64,000 nt of DNA from Chiridota heheva (GCA_020152595.1 JAIGNY010001840.1:191001-255000); one strand, 5' to 3'; counted from the stretch's first letter, positions 47,290-60,192 are shown. Notes: generated by a model from the letters alone, not told the origin. Made by a program: numbers and translations.

Positions 47290-48375
47290 ATCAATCAATC
47301 AATCGCCATAAGCCTAGCGGCTCGTTGACGCACTCCTCAGGGTCATTGAATAGGATGTGTCTGGCTGAAGTTTTTGAAGTAGAATTCTGGACCACCCTGC
47401 AGTAGCCAGATCGGATGCAGACAATCCACTCCAACTTTTCAGGCCATCCATCCAACTGGCACGAGGGCGCCCAGCATATCTTTTGGTACCAGAGGGAAGG
47501 CCTGACATCATGGGGGCAAGGCCTTCACGTACACAATGTCCATGCCACTTAGCTTATTGCTCCAGGATTATGTCAGATGAAAAAAGCCATCTATTTCCAA
47601 TCAGATGTTGTAGGTGGTCATTGGAAATTTTGTCAGACCATGTAAGTCCAAGCAGGCGCCGCCAGATAGTTCTACCAAATGCATCAAGAGCTGCCAGGTC
47701 ATTTTTCTTTATTGTCCAGGTTGATGCACCATATGTAAGTCTGGCCATGACAAGGGACTTAATGAGAAGCATCTTCACCTCTAAGTCAATGTGAGTGGAT
47801 TGTATGTAACTACACTGGTTATTGCTCTGCTTTGCCATTGCAATGCGGCTTCGTATTTCTGCAGGATCATCAGTGTTGTAGGACAGGACTGAGCCAAGGT
47901 AGCGGAATGAAGTGACACGCTTGATAGCAGTACCATTGTATGAAATTGAAAGGTTATCCAGTGTGGGCTGTATTACCATGTACTCAGTTTTATCAGGGTG
48001 TAGTTGGAGACCATATTTCGAAGCAATGACACCAAGCGACTCTAGCTGGATTTCTGCATCGTTAGCACTTAGTGCCAGGAGTGCAATATGATCTGCATAT
48101 CGTAGTTCATTGGTAGTGAAGCCTTCAACATCTGGAGGTACAAGATGTTCAGTTGCCCGAGTCCATTCACGCATCATTGCCTCTGTGTAAAGGTTGAAAA
48201 TAGTTGGCATTGGTAGTGAAGCCTTCAACATCTGGAGGTACAAGATGTTCAGTTGCCCGAGTCCATTCACGCATCATTGCCTCTGTGTAAAGGTTGAAAA
48301 TAGTTGGCAAAGAGGACATCCTTGCCGCACTCCAACTGGTGCCTTGAACATTGGTGTACTTAAACCTTTCCTTAA
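47290..48375 (-). mobile_element. RTE-like LINE fragment (RT), inserted in the 60-bp array
   Basis: On the minus strand, RT motifs are VRQGCPL-like remnants near 48320, TIFNLYTEAMMREW, the catalytic box as LRYADHIALLAL (YADD in active elements), GLQLHPDKTEYMVIQ, RVTSFRYLGSVLS, RLTYGASTWTIKKND and TIWRRLLGLTWSDKISN. The 3' end is a short TCAATCAATCAATC run on the plus strand. About 100 bp encoding the FNLYTEAMMREW region is directly duplicated (48109-48208 and 48209-48308). The altered catalytic residue and the duplication make it inactive. Confidence 0.82.
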
Positions 48376-50740
48376 CTAATTTATCATCAACTTTTAATGA
48401 TGTATAACTGGAGCCCTCCATCCAACCATACATCACTAATTGATCATCAACTGTTGATGATAAACATCTGGAGCCTCCCATCCTGCCATACATCACTAAT
48501 TTATTATCAACTTTTAATAATGTATAACTGGAGCATTCCATCCTGCCATACATTACTAATTTATCATCAACTGTTGATGATAAAGATCTAGAGCCCCCCA
48601 TCCTGCCATACATCACTAATCTATTATCAACTTGTAATGATGTATAACTGGAGCATTCCATCCTGCCATACATCACTAATTTATCATCAACTTTGATGAT
48701 ATAACTCTGGAGCCGTCCATCCTGCCATACATCACTAATTTGTTATCAACTTTTGATGATATAGATTAGGAGCCCTCTATCCTGCCATACATCACTAATT
48801 TATCATCAATTGTTGATGATAAAGATCTGGAGCTGTACATCCTGCCATACATCACTAATTTATTATCAACTGTTGATGATAAAGATCTGAAGCCGTCCAT
48901 CCTGCCATACATCACTAATTTATTATCAACTGTTGATGATAAAGACCTGGAGCCGTCTATTCTGCTATACATCACTAATTTAGCATCAACTGTTGATGAT
49001 ATAGATCTGGAGCCCTCTATCCTGCCATACATCACTAATTTAGCATCAACTTTTAAAGATGTATAACTGGAGCCCTCCATCCTGCCATACATCACTAATT
49101 TATCATCAACTGTTGATGTTAAAGACCTGGAGCCCTCTATCCTGCCATACATCACTAATTTATTATCAACTTTTCATGATGTATAAGTGGAGCCCTCCAT
49201 CCTGCCATACATCACTAATTTATCATCAACTTTTAATAGTATAGATCAGGAGCCCTCTATCCTGCCATATATCACTAATTTATTATCATTTTTTGATGAT
49301 AAAGATCTGGAGCCATCCATCCTGCCATACATCACTAATTTATCATCAACTTTGATGATATAGATCTGGAGCCGTTCATCCTGCCATACATCACTAATTT
49401 GTTATCAACTTTTGATAATATAGATCAGGAGCCCTCTATCCTGCCATACATCACTAATTTATCATCAACTGTTGATGATAAAGATCTGAAGCTGTCCATT
49501 CTGCCATACATCACTAATTTGTTATCAACTTTTGATGATATAGATCAGGAGCCCTATATTCTGCCATGTGTCACTAACTTATTATCAACTTTTGATGATA
49601 AAAATCTTTAGCCATCCATCCTGCCATACATCACTAATTTATTATCAACTTTTGACTATAAAGATCTTTAGCCATCCATCCTGCCATACATCACTAATTT
49701 ATTATCAACTTTTGATGATATAGATCAGGAGCCATCTATCCTGCCATACATCACTAATTTATCATCAACTGTTGATGATAAAGATCTGAAGCGGTCCATT
49801 TTGCCATACATCACCAATTTATTATCAAGTTTTGATGATATAGATCTGAAGCCGTCCATCCTGCCATACATCACTTATTTATCATCAACTGTTGATGATA
49901 TAGATCTGAAGCCGTCCATCCTGCCATACATCACTAATTTATCATCAACTGTTGATGATATAGATCTGAAGCCATCCATCCTGCCATACATCACCAATTT
50001 ATTATCAAGTTTTGATGATATAGATCTGAAGCCGTCCATCCTGCCATACATCACTTATTTATCATCAACTGTTGATGATATAGATCTGAAGCCGTCCATC
50101 CTGCCATACATCACTTATTTATCATCAACTGTTGATGATATAGATCTGAAGCCGTCCATCCTGTCATACATCACTAATTTATCATCAACTGTTGATGATA
50201 TAGATCTGAAGCCGTCCATCCTGCCATACATCACTAATTTATCATCAACTGTTGATGATATAGATCTGAAGCCGTCCATCCTGCCATACATCACTAATTT
50301 ATCATCAACTGTTGATGATATAGATCTAAAGCCGTCCATCCTGCCATACATCACTAATTTATCATCAACTGTTGATGATATAGATCTGAAGCCATCCATC
50401 CTGCCATACATTGCTAATTTATTATCAAGTTTTGATGATAAAGATCTGGAGCCGTCCATCCTGCCATACATCACTAATTTATCATCAACTTTTGATGATA
50501 AAGATCTGGAGCCCTCTATCCTGCCATACATCACTAATTTATCATCAACTTTTGATGATAAAGATCTGGAGCCATCCATCCTGCCATACATCACTAATTT
50601 ATCATCAACTTTTGATGATACAGATCTGGAGCCGTCCATCTTGCCATACATCACTAATTATTATCATAGATCTGGAGCCGTCCATCCTGCCATACATTAC
50701 TAATTTATTATTAACTTTTAATGATATAGATCTGGAGACA
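48376..50740 (+). repeat. 60-bp minisatellite, second part
   Basis: Same unit as before the LINE. From about 49800 to 50660 the units are nearly identical and give a 300-codon open frame (20-residue period, ILPYITNLSSTVDDIDLKPS). A reading frame on the other strand is also open. No start context, splice site or domain supports a gene. Confidence 0.96.
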
Positions 50741-51569
50741 TTCATTCATTTTGATCAACCATAACCTGAGTAGATTATTTTCAGATTTCACCTGCTCAGA
50801 TTTCAAAACCCTCTTAGTCAATGTATATATTGCTACATCACGGGGGCTGTAGACCTTTGATATACATATTTGTAATGTAATACCACCATAATAAAGATAC
50901 AAATATGGAACAAGTGTGTGTGTGGGAGGAAGGAAAGGAAGGGGAGGGGGAGGGGGGGGGGGGAGACACCACAGTAGCATGCACATGTTGTAATAAAGGT
51001 ATTAGGATGCTGAACTGATACCAAAGACTACATTTCAATTATACAAAATGATAAGCCAGTAAAAATAGTACTGTATATAAAATTGATGCAAAGACTCGGA
51101 ACGGGAAAGAATACAAAATGAGAAAGAAACCATTAATAAATTTATCTGACATCTATTTGATGTTATATCCAACCAACAATAAATACAGTACTCGTCCCAC
51201 CTGCTGTTTATGCAAAATTGATACCATTTTCCTGCTCACTTGATGAATTTCAGCTCTCTTATTTCATCTTGATAAATTTGTGTAAAATTCCCATCACAAT
51301 TCTAATATACAATAACCTTGATTGGTGCGAGGAGAACAATGATAAGACAGACACACAACATGGATACCTTTATTATACAGTATTTATTAGAATAAGATGA
51401 AACCTGTTGATAATTCTGAATTGTTCTTCATACTGTTACCGGGTTGGGGAAAATAACAGACCTGAAAGGATAGAGGGAGGCATCTAAATGAGGGATCCAA
51501 ATTATTCATAATCAGTTTAAAATTAATAATAATTTAAACAAAACTTAATAAGAAGAGGATTATCTACTT
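50741..51569. other. Spacer, nothing recognised
   Basis: Unique A/T-rich DNA with a G-rich purine run (about 50925-50964). No gene supported. Confidence 0.45.
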
Positions 51570-52995
51570 AAATTAAACCTATGAACCCGGACCCTTTGAG
51601 CCTATGAACCCAGACCCATTCAATGAACCTGAACCCATTGAGCCTACTGTATGAACCCAGACCCATGGAGCCAATCAACCCAGACCCATTGAGCCTATCA
51701 ATCCGGACCCATTGAGCCCAGACCCATTGAGCATATGAGCCGTGACCCATTGAACCTATGAACCCGGACCCATTGAGCCTATAAACCCGGACCCTTTAAG
51801 CCTATGAAGCGGACCCATTGAGCCTATAAAGCTGGACCCATAGAGCCTATGAACCAGAACCCATTAAGCCTATGAACCTGGACCCATTGAGCCTATGAAC
51901 CTGGACCCATTGAGTCTATGAACCTGGACCCATTGAGCCAATGAACCCAGACCCATGGAGCCTATGAACCCGGAACCATTGAGCCAATGAACCCAGACCC
52001 ATTGAGCTAATGAAGCTGGTTGGACCCATTGAGTCTATGAACCAGGTTGGACCCATTGAGACTATGAACCTGGACCCATTGAGCTTATAAACCCAGAACA
52101 TTGAGCCTATGAGCCCAGACCCATTGAGCCTATAAACCCAGACCCTTTAAGCCTGTGAAGCGGACCCATTGAGCCTATGAAGCTGGACCCATAGAGCCTA
52201 TGAACCCGAACCCATTAAGCCTATGAACCTGGACCCATTAAGCCTATGAACCTGGACCCATTGAGTCTATGAACCTAGACCCATTGAGCCAATGAACCCA
52301 GACCCATGGAGCCTATGAACCCGGAACCATTGAGCCTATGAACCCAGACCCATTACGCCTATGAAGCCGGTTGGACCCATTGAGTCTATGAACCAGGTTG
52401 GACCCTTTAAGTTTATGAACCTAAACCCACTGAGCTTATGAACCCAGAACATTGAGCCTATGAACCCTGACCCATTGAGCCTATGAACCCAGACCCATTA
52501 AGCCTATAAACCCGGACCCTTTAAGCCTATGAAGCGGACCCATTGAGCCTATGAAGCTGGACCCATAGAGCCTATGAACCCGAACCCATTAAGCCTATGA
52601 ACCTGGACCCATTAAGTCTATGAACCTGGACCCATTGAGCCAATGGGCCCAAACCCATGGAGCCTATGAACCCGGAACCATTGAGCCTATGAACCCAGAC
52701 CCATTGAGAGCCGGTTGGACCCATTGAGTCTATGAACCAGGTTGGACCCATTGAGTCTATGAACCTGGACCCATTGAGCTTATGAACCCAGAACATTGAG
52801 CCTATGAACCCAGACCCATTGAGCCTATGAACCCGGTTGGACCCATCGAACCTAGAGCCCGGCCGGACCCATTGAGCCTATGAAGTCGGCCGGACCCATT
52901 GAACCTATGAACCTGGCCGACCCATTCAACCTATGAAGCTGGCCGGACCCATTGAGTCTATGAACCTGGACCCATTAAGCCTATCAACCTGGACC
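51570..52995 (+). repeat. 23-bp minisatellite, about 60 copies
   Basis: The unit is CCTATGAACCCGGACCCATT plus GAG, with variants in the CCCGG/CTGG/CCAG positions and blocks repeated at about 51780-52100, 52130-52440 and 52500-52800. Confidence 0.95.
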
Positions 52996-53325
52996 CATTG
53001 TGATGTGATGTGCTGGCATCACATGTGATGTGCTGGTGTCACATGTGATATGCTGGCATCACATGTCATGTCACATGTGATGTACTAGTGTCACATGTGA
53101 TGTAATGGCATCACATGTGATGTATCACATGATGTGATGGCATCACATGTGATGTGCTGGTGCCACATGCCATGTACTAGTGTCACATGTGATGTGCTGG
53201 CGTCACATGTTATGTACTAGTGTCACATGTGATGTGTTGGCGTCACATGTGGTGTTGGTGTCACATGTGATGTGCTGGTGTCACACATGATGTGCTGGTG
53301 TCACATGTGATGTGCTGGTGTAACT
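52996..53325 (+). repeat. 20-bp minisatellite (GATGTGCTGGTGTCACATGT), about 16 copies
   Basis: The unit contains the palindrome ACATGT, so neighbouring copies can fold on each other. GTGTC and GCATC variants alternate irregularly. Confidence 0.93.
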
Positions 53326-53494
53326 AACATGGGCATCTGAAATTGGTTGTAAACATAGTGCATAAATACAGGGTGTGGAGTAATTACTTTGCAGGGAGCA
53401 AAAAGATGGCAAGTCAAACTGATAAGTGAAAAGATATCTATCTTTTATAGCACAAATCACCTGATATTCTAAGGGTAGCGTGATCTTCTCAGGG

Positions 53495-54612
53495 TAACAT
53501 GTTCTCAAAGTAGCGTGATGATTTCAAAGTAGCGTGATGTTCTCAGGGTAATGTAATGTTCTCAGGGTAGCGTGCTGCTCTCAGGGTAGCGTGCTGCTCT
53601 CAGGGTAGCATGCTGTTCTCAGGACAAAGTGATGTTCTTAGGGTAACGCGATGTTCTCAGGATATCGCGATGTTCTCAGGGTAACGCGCTGTTCTCATGG
53701 TGACGCGATGTTCTCAGGGTAACGCTATGTTCTTAGGGTACGCGATGTTCTCAGGGTAACGCTATGTTCTCAGGGTAACGCCATGTTCTCAGGGTGATGT
53801 TCTCAGGGTGATGTTCTCAGGGTGATGTTCTCAGGGTAACGCGATGTTCTCAGGGTGATGTTCTCAGGGTGATGTTCTCAGGGTGACGCGATGTTCTCAG
53901 GGTAACACTATGTTCTTAGGGTAACGCGATGTTCTCAGGGAACGCGATGTTCTCAGGGTAACGCCATGTTCTCAGGGTGATGTTCTCAAGGTAACGCGAT
54001 GTTCTCAAGGTGATGTTCTCAGGGTAACGCGATGTTCTCAGGGTGATGTTCTCAGGGTAACGCGATGTTCTCAGGGTAATGGATGTTCTCAGGGTAACGT
54101 GATGTTCTCAGGGTAACGTGATGTTCTCAGGGTAACGTGATCTTCTCAGGGTAAGGCGATGTTCTCAGGGTAACGCGATGTTCTCAGGGTAACGCGATGT
54201 TCTCTGGGTAGCGCGATGCTCTCAGGGTAGCATGATGTTCTCAGGGTAGCATGATGTTCTCAGGGTAACGCGATGTTCTCAGGGTAGCGTGATGCTCTCA
54301 GGGTAGCGTGATGCTCTCAGGGTAGCATGATGTTCTCAGGGTAGCATGATGTTCTCAGGGTAGCGTGATGTTCTTAGGATAGCGTGATGCTCTCAGGGTA
54401 ACGTGATCTTCTCAGGGTAAGGCGATGTTCTCAGGGTAACGCGATGTTCTCAGGGTAATGCGATGTTCTCAGGGTAGCGCGATGCTCTCAGGGTAACATG
54501 ATGTTCTCAGGGTAACGTAATGTTCTCAGGGTAAAGCGATGTTCTCAGGGTAACGTGATGTTTTCAGGATAGCGTGATGCTCTCAGGGTAGCGTGATGTT
54601 CTCAGGGTAATC
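53495..54612 (+). repeat. 19-bp minisatellite (GTTCTCAGGGTAACGCGAT), about 58 copies
   Basis: Most units are 19 bp; a 14-bp short form (GTTCTCAGGGTGAT) occurs in clusters near 53795-53885. Variants GCGTG, ACGCG and GCATG are clustered. Confidence 0.94.
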
Positions 54613-54944
54613 TAAAAAATTTAAGCGTTGTCAAATTGGGGAGTGGAAATGTTCTGCTACTTTCATCACTTCTAGAGATGGGAGTTTTAAGCTGAAACTG
54701 CCTCTTCATGTCCACACAAAAAACACATGGTTTCACATACCGGTGTTATTAATGTAATGTATTATTGAATAAACAAGCCTAACAGTTGTTCTATCCTTGG
54801 TGAAAGATATCTGCACTCACTGAAACAATACAACTACAGTAATCTCCCAGTATCAGCTATTGAATTCATCAATCTGATGCTGGAATAATTACCTTTAAAA
54901 GACGAGACCTTATCCCTAACCCATGACATCATATAATTGCTTAT
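54613..54944. other. Spacer, nothing recognised
   Basis: Unique DNA between two 19-bp arrays. No gene supported. Confidence 0.45.
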
Positions 54945-55555
54945 TGGCATTGCATCGGGCAATGCAATCTGTATCGGGCAATGCAATCTGTATCATGCAA
55001 TGCAATCTGTATCGGGCAATGCAATCTGTATCATGCAATGCAATCTGTATCGGGCAATGCAATCTGTATCATGCAATGCAATCTGTATCGGGCAATGCAA
55101 TCTGTATCATGCAATGCAATCTGTATCGGGCAATGCAATCTGTATCATGCAATGCAATCTGTATCGGCAATGCAATCTGTATCATGCAATGCAATCTGTA
55201 TCGGGCGATGCAATCTGTATCATGCAATGCAATCTGTATCATGCAATGCAATCTGTATCGGGCAATGCAATCTGTATCATGCAATGCAATCTGTATCATG
55301 CAATGCAATCTGTATCGGGCAATGCAATCTGTATCATGCAATGCAATCTGTATCGGGCGATGCAATCTGTATCATGCAATGCAATCTGTATCATGCAATG
55401 CAATCTGTATCGGGCAATGCAATCTGTATCATGCAATGCAATCTGTATCATGCAATGCAATCTGTATCGGGCAATGCAATCTGTATCATGCAATGCAATC
55501 TGTATCATGCAATGCAATCTGTATCGGGCAATGCAATGTGTATCGAGCAATGCGA
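54945..55555 (+). repeat. 19-bp minisatellite with higher-order units, about 32 copies
   Basis: Two unit types, AATGCAATCTGTATCGGGC and AATGCAATCTGTATCATGC, alternate as dimers up to about 55200 and then mainly as trimers (one GGGC, two CATGC). Open frames of about 190-220 codons are by-products. Confidence 0.95.
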
Positions 55556-55658
55556 AAAGTATTAGAAAAGATCTAGCAGTTCTAGATTTGTTATCACTAA
55601 TATTCTAGCTCTGCCTTGTGTATTGAGCACTTTATCAACCAGAATTGGTATAACTTAG

Positions 55659-56580
<922 letters not shown>

Positions 56581-56585
56581 TTTAG

Positions 56586-56748
56586 ATTTGTTTACATTTA
56601 CGCTGAGATGATAGGAGAAAGTACCTCCCGAATCTTGTTTCAAAGTGAAACTGAGGATGAGGAAGAGTCAGAAGGCTTATCAACAGTGATGGAGATTTTC
56701 AAGTACGTTGGACCCAAGCCCAGGGCATATCAGAACCAGCTGAAATGA
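56586..56748 (+). CDS. Possible terminal exon of an unidentified plus-strand gene
   Basis: An acceptor-like AGTTATTTTTAG precedes an open frame that encodes ILFQSETEDEEESEGLST and VMEIFKYVGPKPRAYQNQLK before TGA. AATAAA follows at 56835-56840, 87 bases after the stop. The peptide is unlike the array by-products and has normal composition. I do not recognise a family, and no upstream exon was found among the arrays to the left. A decayed transposon frame is an alternative. Confidence 0.28.
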
Positions 56749-56840
56749 ATAGCATGCTTTTTTTAAATTTCTGAAATCATGAATGCATTTTTTAAACTTC
56801 ATGCTTACTAATGTTTAATAGGCATCTCTTGCAAAATAAA

Positions 56841-57711
56841 CCCTATAATTCAGCAGGGATTATTTACTTGCAAGGATTATAAACAAGTAAATGGTCACTA
56901 AAATCCAATGTGATTAACATGAATTGTCCTTTTTATAGTAATTTTGGATGAAACTTAACAAACCAACACTTAATTTGTAGTGCAACAGTGCCCATAAAGC
57001 TATTTCGCGAAATACTAATTCCATGTTGTGAGTTTGTGGCGCAGTGAATTAGGATTACAATTTTAAGGGAAAAGGGTCCCATGTTAGGGGAAAGAGACCC
57101 CTGTTGGGGGAAGGAGACCCATGGTGGCGGCCAAGCAGTTCCATGGGGAAATCCTTTATTTTGAAGCAATTTGGATCCTAGAAGGGGCCATTTTTTTTGT
57201 TGATGGCATTTCTCCTGTTCCCCACTCCCAATATAAAAAAAAAGCCAGAAAACCCACTCCAACACCCCTTCCCTTCCTGTATGTCCCTGGAAACAGTTGA
57301 AATTTTATTTTCCTGTATTTAGACAAATTTGTTAACATTTCATATGCGGTACCATATGTCAGTCAAGGATACAGAGTTTGGCAAGGATACCAAGTTTGGC
57401 AACGTCAACACGATTACTGATGCTCTGAACCATTTTTGATTACCTTTCCACCAAAAATTCCTAATGGAATCAACAGAAGTAACTTTCTAAAAGACATTCA
57501 AGATAACCTAATGAACGAAAGTATTTTCAAAGCTTCCAATGGCTGAAATTGGGTCATAAACTGAAAATTTCAAGTCTGTACCTAATAAGTAAAGTAAATT
57601 AGCTAATTTGCATATCATTTGCATAACATTTGTATTGAAATAATGGTGTAAACATTTCCTTTTTATATTAATACCTTATCGCAACATATATGGCAATAAG
57701 GTACTGTACTC
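56841..57711. other. Spacer, nothing recognised
   Basis: Unique sequence. Short open frames on the minus strand (about 56933-57338) have no supporting context. Confidence 0.4.
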
Positions 57712-58495
57712 ACTTTTGTGGGTGGGTGGGTAAATGAATGGGTGGGTAAATGAATGAGTTGGTGAATGAATGGGTGGGTGAATGAATGGGTGGGTGAATG
57801 AATGGGTATGTGAATGAATGGGTGGGTAAATGAATGGGTGGGTGAATGAATAGGTTGGTGAATGAATGGGTGGGTGAATGAATGGGTGAATGAATGGGTG
57901 GGTGAATGAATGGGTGGGCGAATGAATGGGTATGTGAATGAATGGGTGGGTAAATGAATGGGTTGGTGAATGAATGGGTTGGTGAATGAATGGGTTGGTG
58001 AATGAATGGGTTGGTGAATGAATGGGTGGGTGAATGAATGGGTTGGTGAATGAATGGGTATGTGAATGAATGGGTGGGTAAATGAATGGGTGGGTGAATG
58101 AATAGGTTGGTGAATGAATGGGTGGGTGAATGAATGGGTGAATGAATGGGTGGGTGAATGAATGGGTGGGCAAATGAATGGGTGGGTGAATGAATGGGTG
58201 GGTGAATGAATGGATGGGTGAATGAATGGGTGGGTGAATAAATGGATGGGTAAATGAATGGGTGGATGAATGAATGGGTGGGTGGATGACCGGATGAATG
58301 GGTAGGTGGGTGACAGGGTGAATGGGTGGGTGCGTGAATGAATGGGTGGGTGGGTGAATGAATGGGTGGGTGGGTGACAGGGTGAATGGGTGGGTGGGTG
58401 ACAGGGTGAATGGGTGGGTGGGTGACAGGGTAAATGGGTTGGTGGGTGACAGGGTAAACAGGTGGGTGAATGGGTGGGTGAATGAATGGGTGTAC
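57712..58495 (+). repeat. 16-bp minisatellite (GGGTGGGTGAATGAAT), about 45 copies
   Basis: The period is 16 bp, with a GACAGGGT variant toward the right end. The minus strand lacks stops in three frames, giving His/Pro/Thr/Ser/Phe-rich frames of about 270-309 codons. These are not genes. Confidence 0.95.
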
Positions 58496-58639
58496 AAAAT
58501 GTTGTATCGTGTCTACAGAGCAAACTGTACAAGCCATCATATTGAAACTTGGTGGGAGGGTATAGGGTGAGTTGAACTTGTGTCCCGCACAAGTTGGGTT
58601 ATGTACCGTGGAGGTCGAAAATAAAATAATTGATTAAAA

Positions 58640-59110
58640 ATGGTCAATGTTGTGTTGCGCTTTCTAGGATAACTGCAATATTGGGCTGATGGAAGGTGAT
58701 GCAGGGTTGTATCCTACACAAAATGAAACATGTCACTCACAGGTCAGAGGTCAAATAGTTAATTTACAATGGTAAATTTTGATTGGTCGTGTGTTATGAA
58801 ATAATTTTAAGTGCAATTTGTGTTGCGCTTCCTGGGCTAGCCCTAAGTGATATTGGGTTTGTACTTGGTAAGTTGCTGGAGGTGATGTAGGGTTATGTTC
58901 CTTACAAAATGGAACAGGTCATAAAAAGGTCAGAGGTCAAATAGTTCAATTAAAATGGTAAATTTTGGTGGGTCGAGTGTTATGAAATAAGTGTAAGTGC
59001 AATTGGGTTGTTACTTGGTGCGTTGATGAAGGATGATGTTAAGCTGTGTCTCAGAAATGATATGAAATGTCACTTCAAGGTCAAAGGTCAAATAATAATG
59101 GTAAATTTTG
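58640..59110 (+). repeat. About 180-bp degenerate tandem repeat, 2.5 copies, with AGGTCA pairs
   Basis: Copies share TGTTGCGCTT, a GATGNAGG-like stretch, CAAATAGTT and ATGGTAAATTTTG. Each carries AGGTCA-N-AGGTCA (58741-58753, 58927-58939, 59078-59090), the DR1 half-site arrangement bound by RXR/HNF4-type receptors. Confidence 0.75.
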
Positions 59111-59830
59111 TGCTGAATTTCGTTAAAAACGTAGTTGCTATTTTATTGATAGTTGTCCAGTTTGATAGTTTGATCATTTTACAAATTGTGTGGCAGAGGC
59201 GATAAGGTCGGCAACTTCATGGATTGCCATCTCGTATTTGTTTTGTTTATCATAGAAAGAAACAATGCACGTTCATGGGAAAGCATAGTGCCAAATCCTA
59301 TCAGATAGATCATTAGCAAAATCAGAGATCAATTTTTAGGTCAAAAAGGTCAAAACAAATTAAAATTTTTATATGATTTTTTCCCTTGCTCCATAAAAAT
59401 CAAGAGTATTACTAAATGAGAGGTCCTTCTTTCAACAATCCATAAATTCTCAGTATCAGCAATGTTTTTCTAAATAGGCACAAGAGCAGAATATCACAAA
59501 GATAGCAGTTTTAGAACATCTAATAATCTGAATTAATGACTTCATTTGCATCAATTTGCATATTTGACCAGAAAACTATGCAAACCAACTTTAAGTCCAA
59601 AGTCTTAGCTTTCAAATAACACTTCTTACCATAGAAAATTATACTAGTTTGTAAAAAGCCGCCTTTCCAAAAGGTTCCCTAAAACAGTAACGGTTAATTA
59701 ATACATCATATCTCCTTATCAAATGTAACACAAGACCCAGAAGAACATTGCGGTTGGTTTATCTGACTAAGAATTATTTTAAAGTATTCTGAGGTGCATC
59801 TCTTCAAATAAGATATTTGATCTATTCAGT
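59111..59830. other. Spacer with one further AGGTCA pair
   Basis: Unique A/T-rich DNA. AGGTCA-NNN-AGGTCA (DR3 spacing) lies at 59338-59352. No gene was seen. Confidence 0.45.
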
Positions 59831-59833
59831 TTG

Positions 59834-59839
59834 TTTATT
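59834..59839 (-). promoter_or_regulatory. Poly(A) signal for the minus-strand gene
   Basis: AATAAA on the minus strand lies about 130 bases after the stop at 59971, the expected place for a terminal exon. Confidence 0.55.
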
Positions 59840-59930
59840 TCAGAGCCAACTCTTAGTAAAGTGCAAACATTTAAAATATAAGGAAAGGACAAGCAATAAA
59901 TTACTACAAAAAAAACAACACACATTGCTA

Positions 59931-60016
59931 CTCCCCACCCTCACTCTCAAAGTGGTAGGTCCTCTCACTGTTACTCCCCACCCTCACTCTCGAAGTGGTA
60001 GGTCCTCTCGAGCACG
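59931..60016 (-). repeat. Tandem duplication of the 3' end of the membrane-protein exon
   Basis: CTCCCCACCCTCACTCTCRA plus AGTGGTAGGTCCTCTC occurs at about 59931-59967 and again at about 59976-60012. The duplicate repeats the last codons (RTYHFESEGGE) and is followed by another stop. Confidence 0.85.
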
Positions 60017-60192
60017 AACCGGTCACGTAGAATCTTGAATAGGCTGTAGTAATTGCAGAATAGCATGAGTGATATAGACACCACATAGTTCCAGTGTGTG
60101 TTGGTCACTAGCACGTACAGCTCTGTAAACACCACGCCCACCTCCAGAAATAGAAAGAGATTAAGCACCCTCATTGGTTGATGGAACATGAA
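59971..60192 (-). CDS. Terminal exon of a multi-pass membrane protein gene
   Basis: The minus-strand acceptor GTCTGTCTTTGCAG ends at 60193. The exon has 74 codons including the stop, starting in phase 0. It encodes FMFHQPMRVLNLFLFLEVGV, a second hydrophobic segment around NYVVSISLMLFCNYYSLF, then KILRDRFVLERTYHFESEGG. Two hydrophobic stretches and a basic/acidic tail suggest the C-terminus of an integral membrane protein. The pattern reminds me of PHTF-type proteins, but I cannot confirm the family. Upstream exons were not found and would lie to the right, within or beyond the window. A 45-bp tandem duplication of the coding end lies just downstream (about 59931-59975). Confidence 0.6.
   Translation of the reverse strand, partial: FMFHQPMRVLNLFLFLEVGVVFTELYVLVTNTHWNYVVSISLMLFCNYYSLFKILRDRFVLERTYHFESEGGE

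Noticed and set aside
49801-50703. 300-codon frame with a 20-residue period (possible repeat protein)
   Set aside because: The 60-bp unit is an exact multiple of three and lacks stops on either strand. Elsewhere in the same array stops and frameshifts are frequent, so the frame reflects recent homogenisation.
56933-57338. Minus-strand frames of 110 and 60 codons
   Set aside because: No conserved motif, splice structure or repeat context; composition looks non-coding.
57663-58592. His/Pro/Thr-rich minus-strand frames of about 270-309 codons
   Set aside because: By-product of the 16-bp GGGTGGGTGAATGAAT array; three frames open together.
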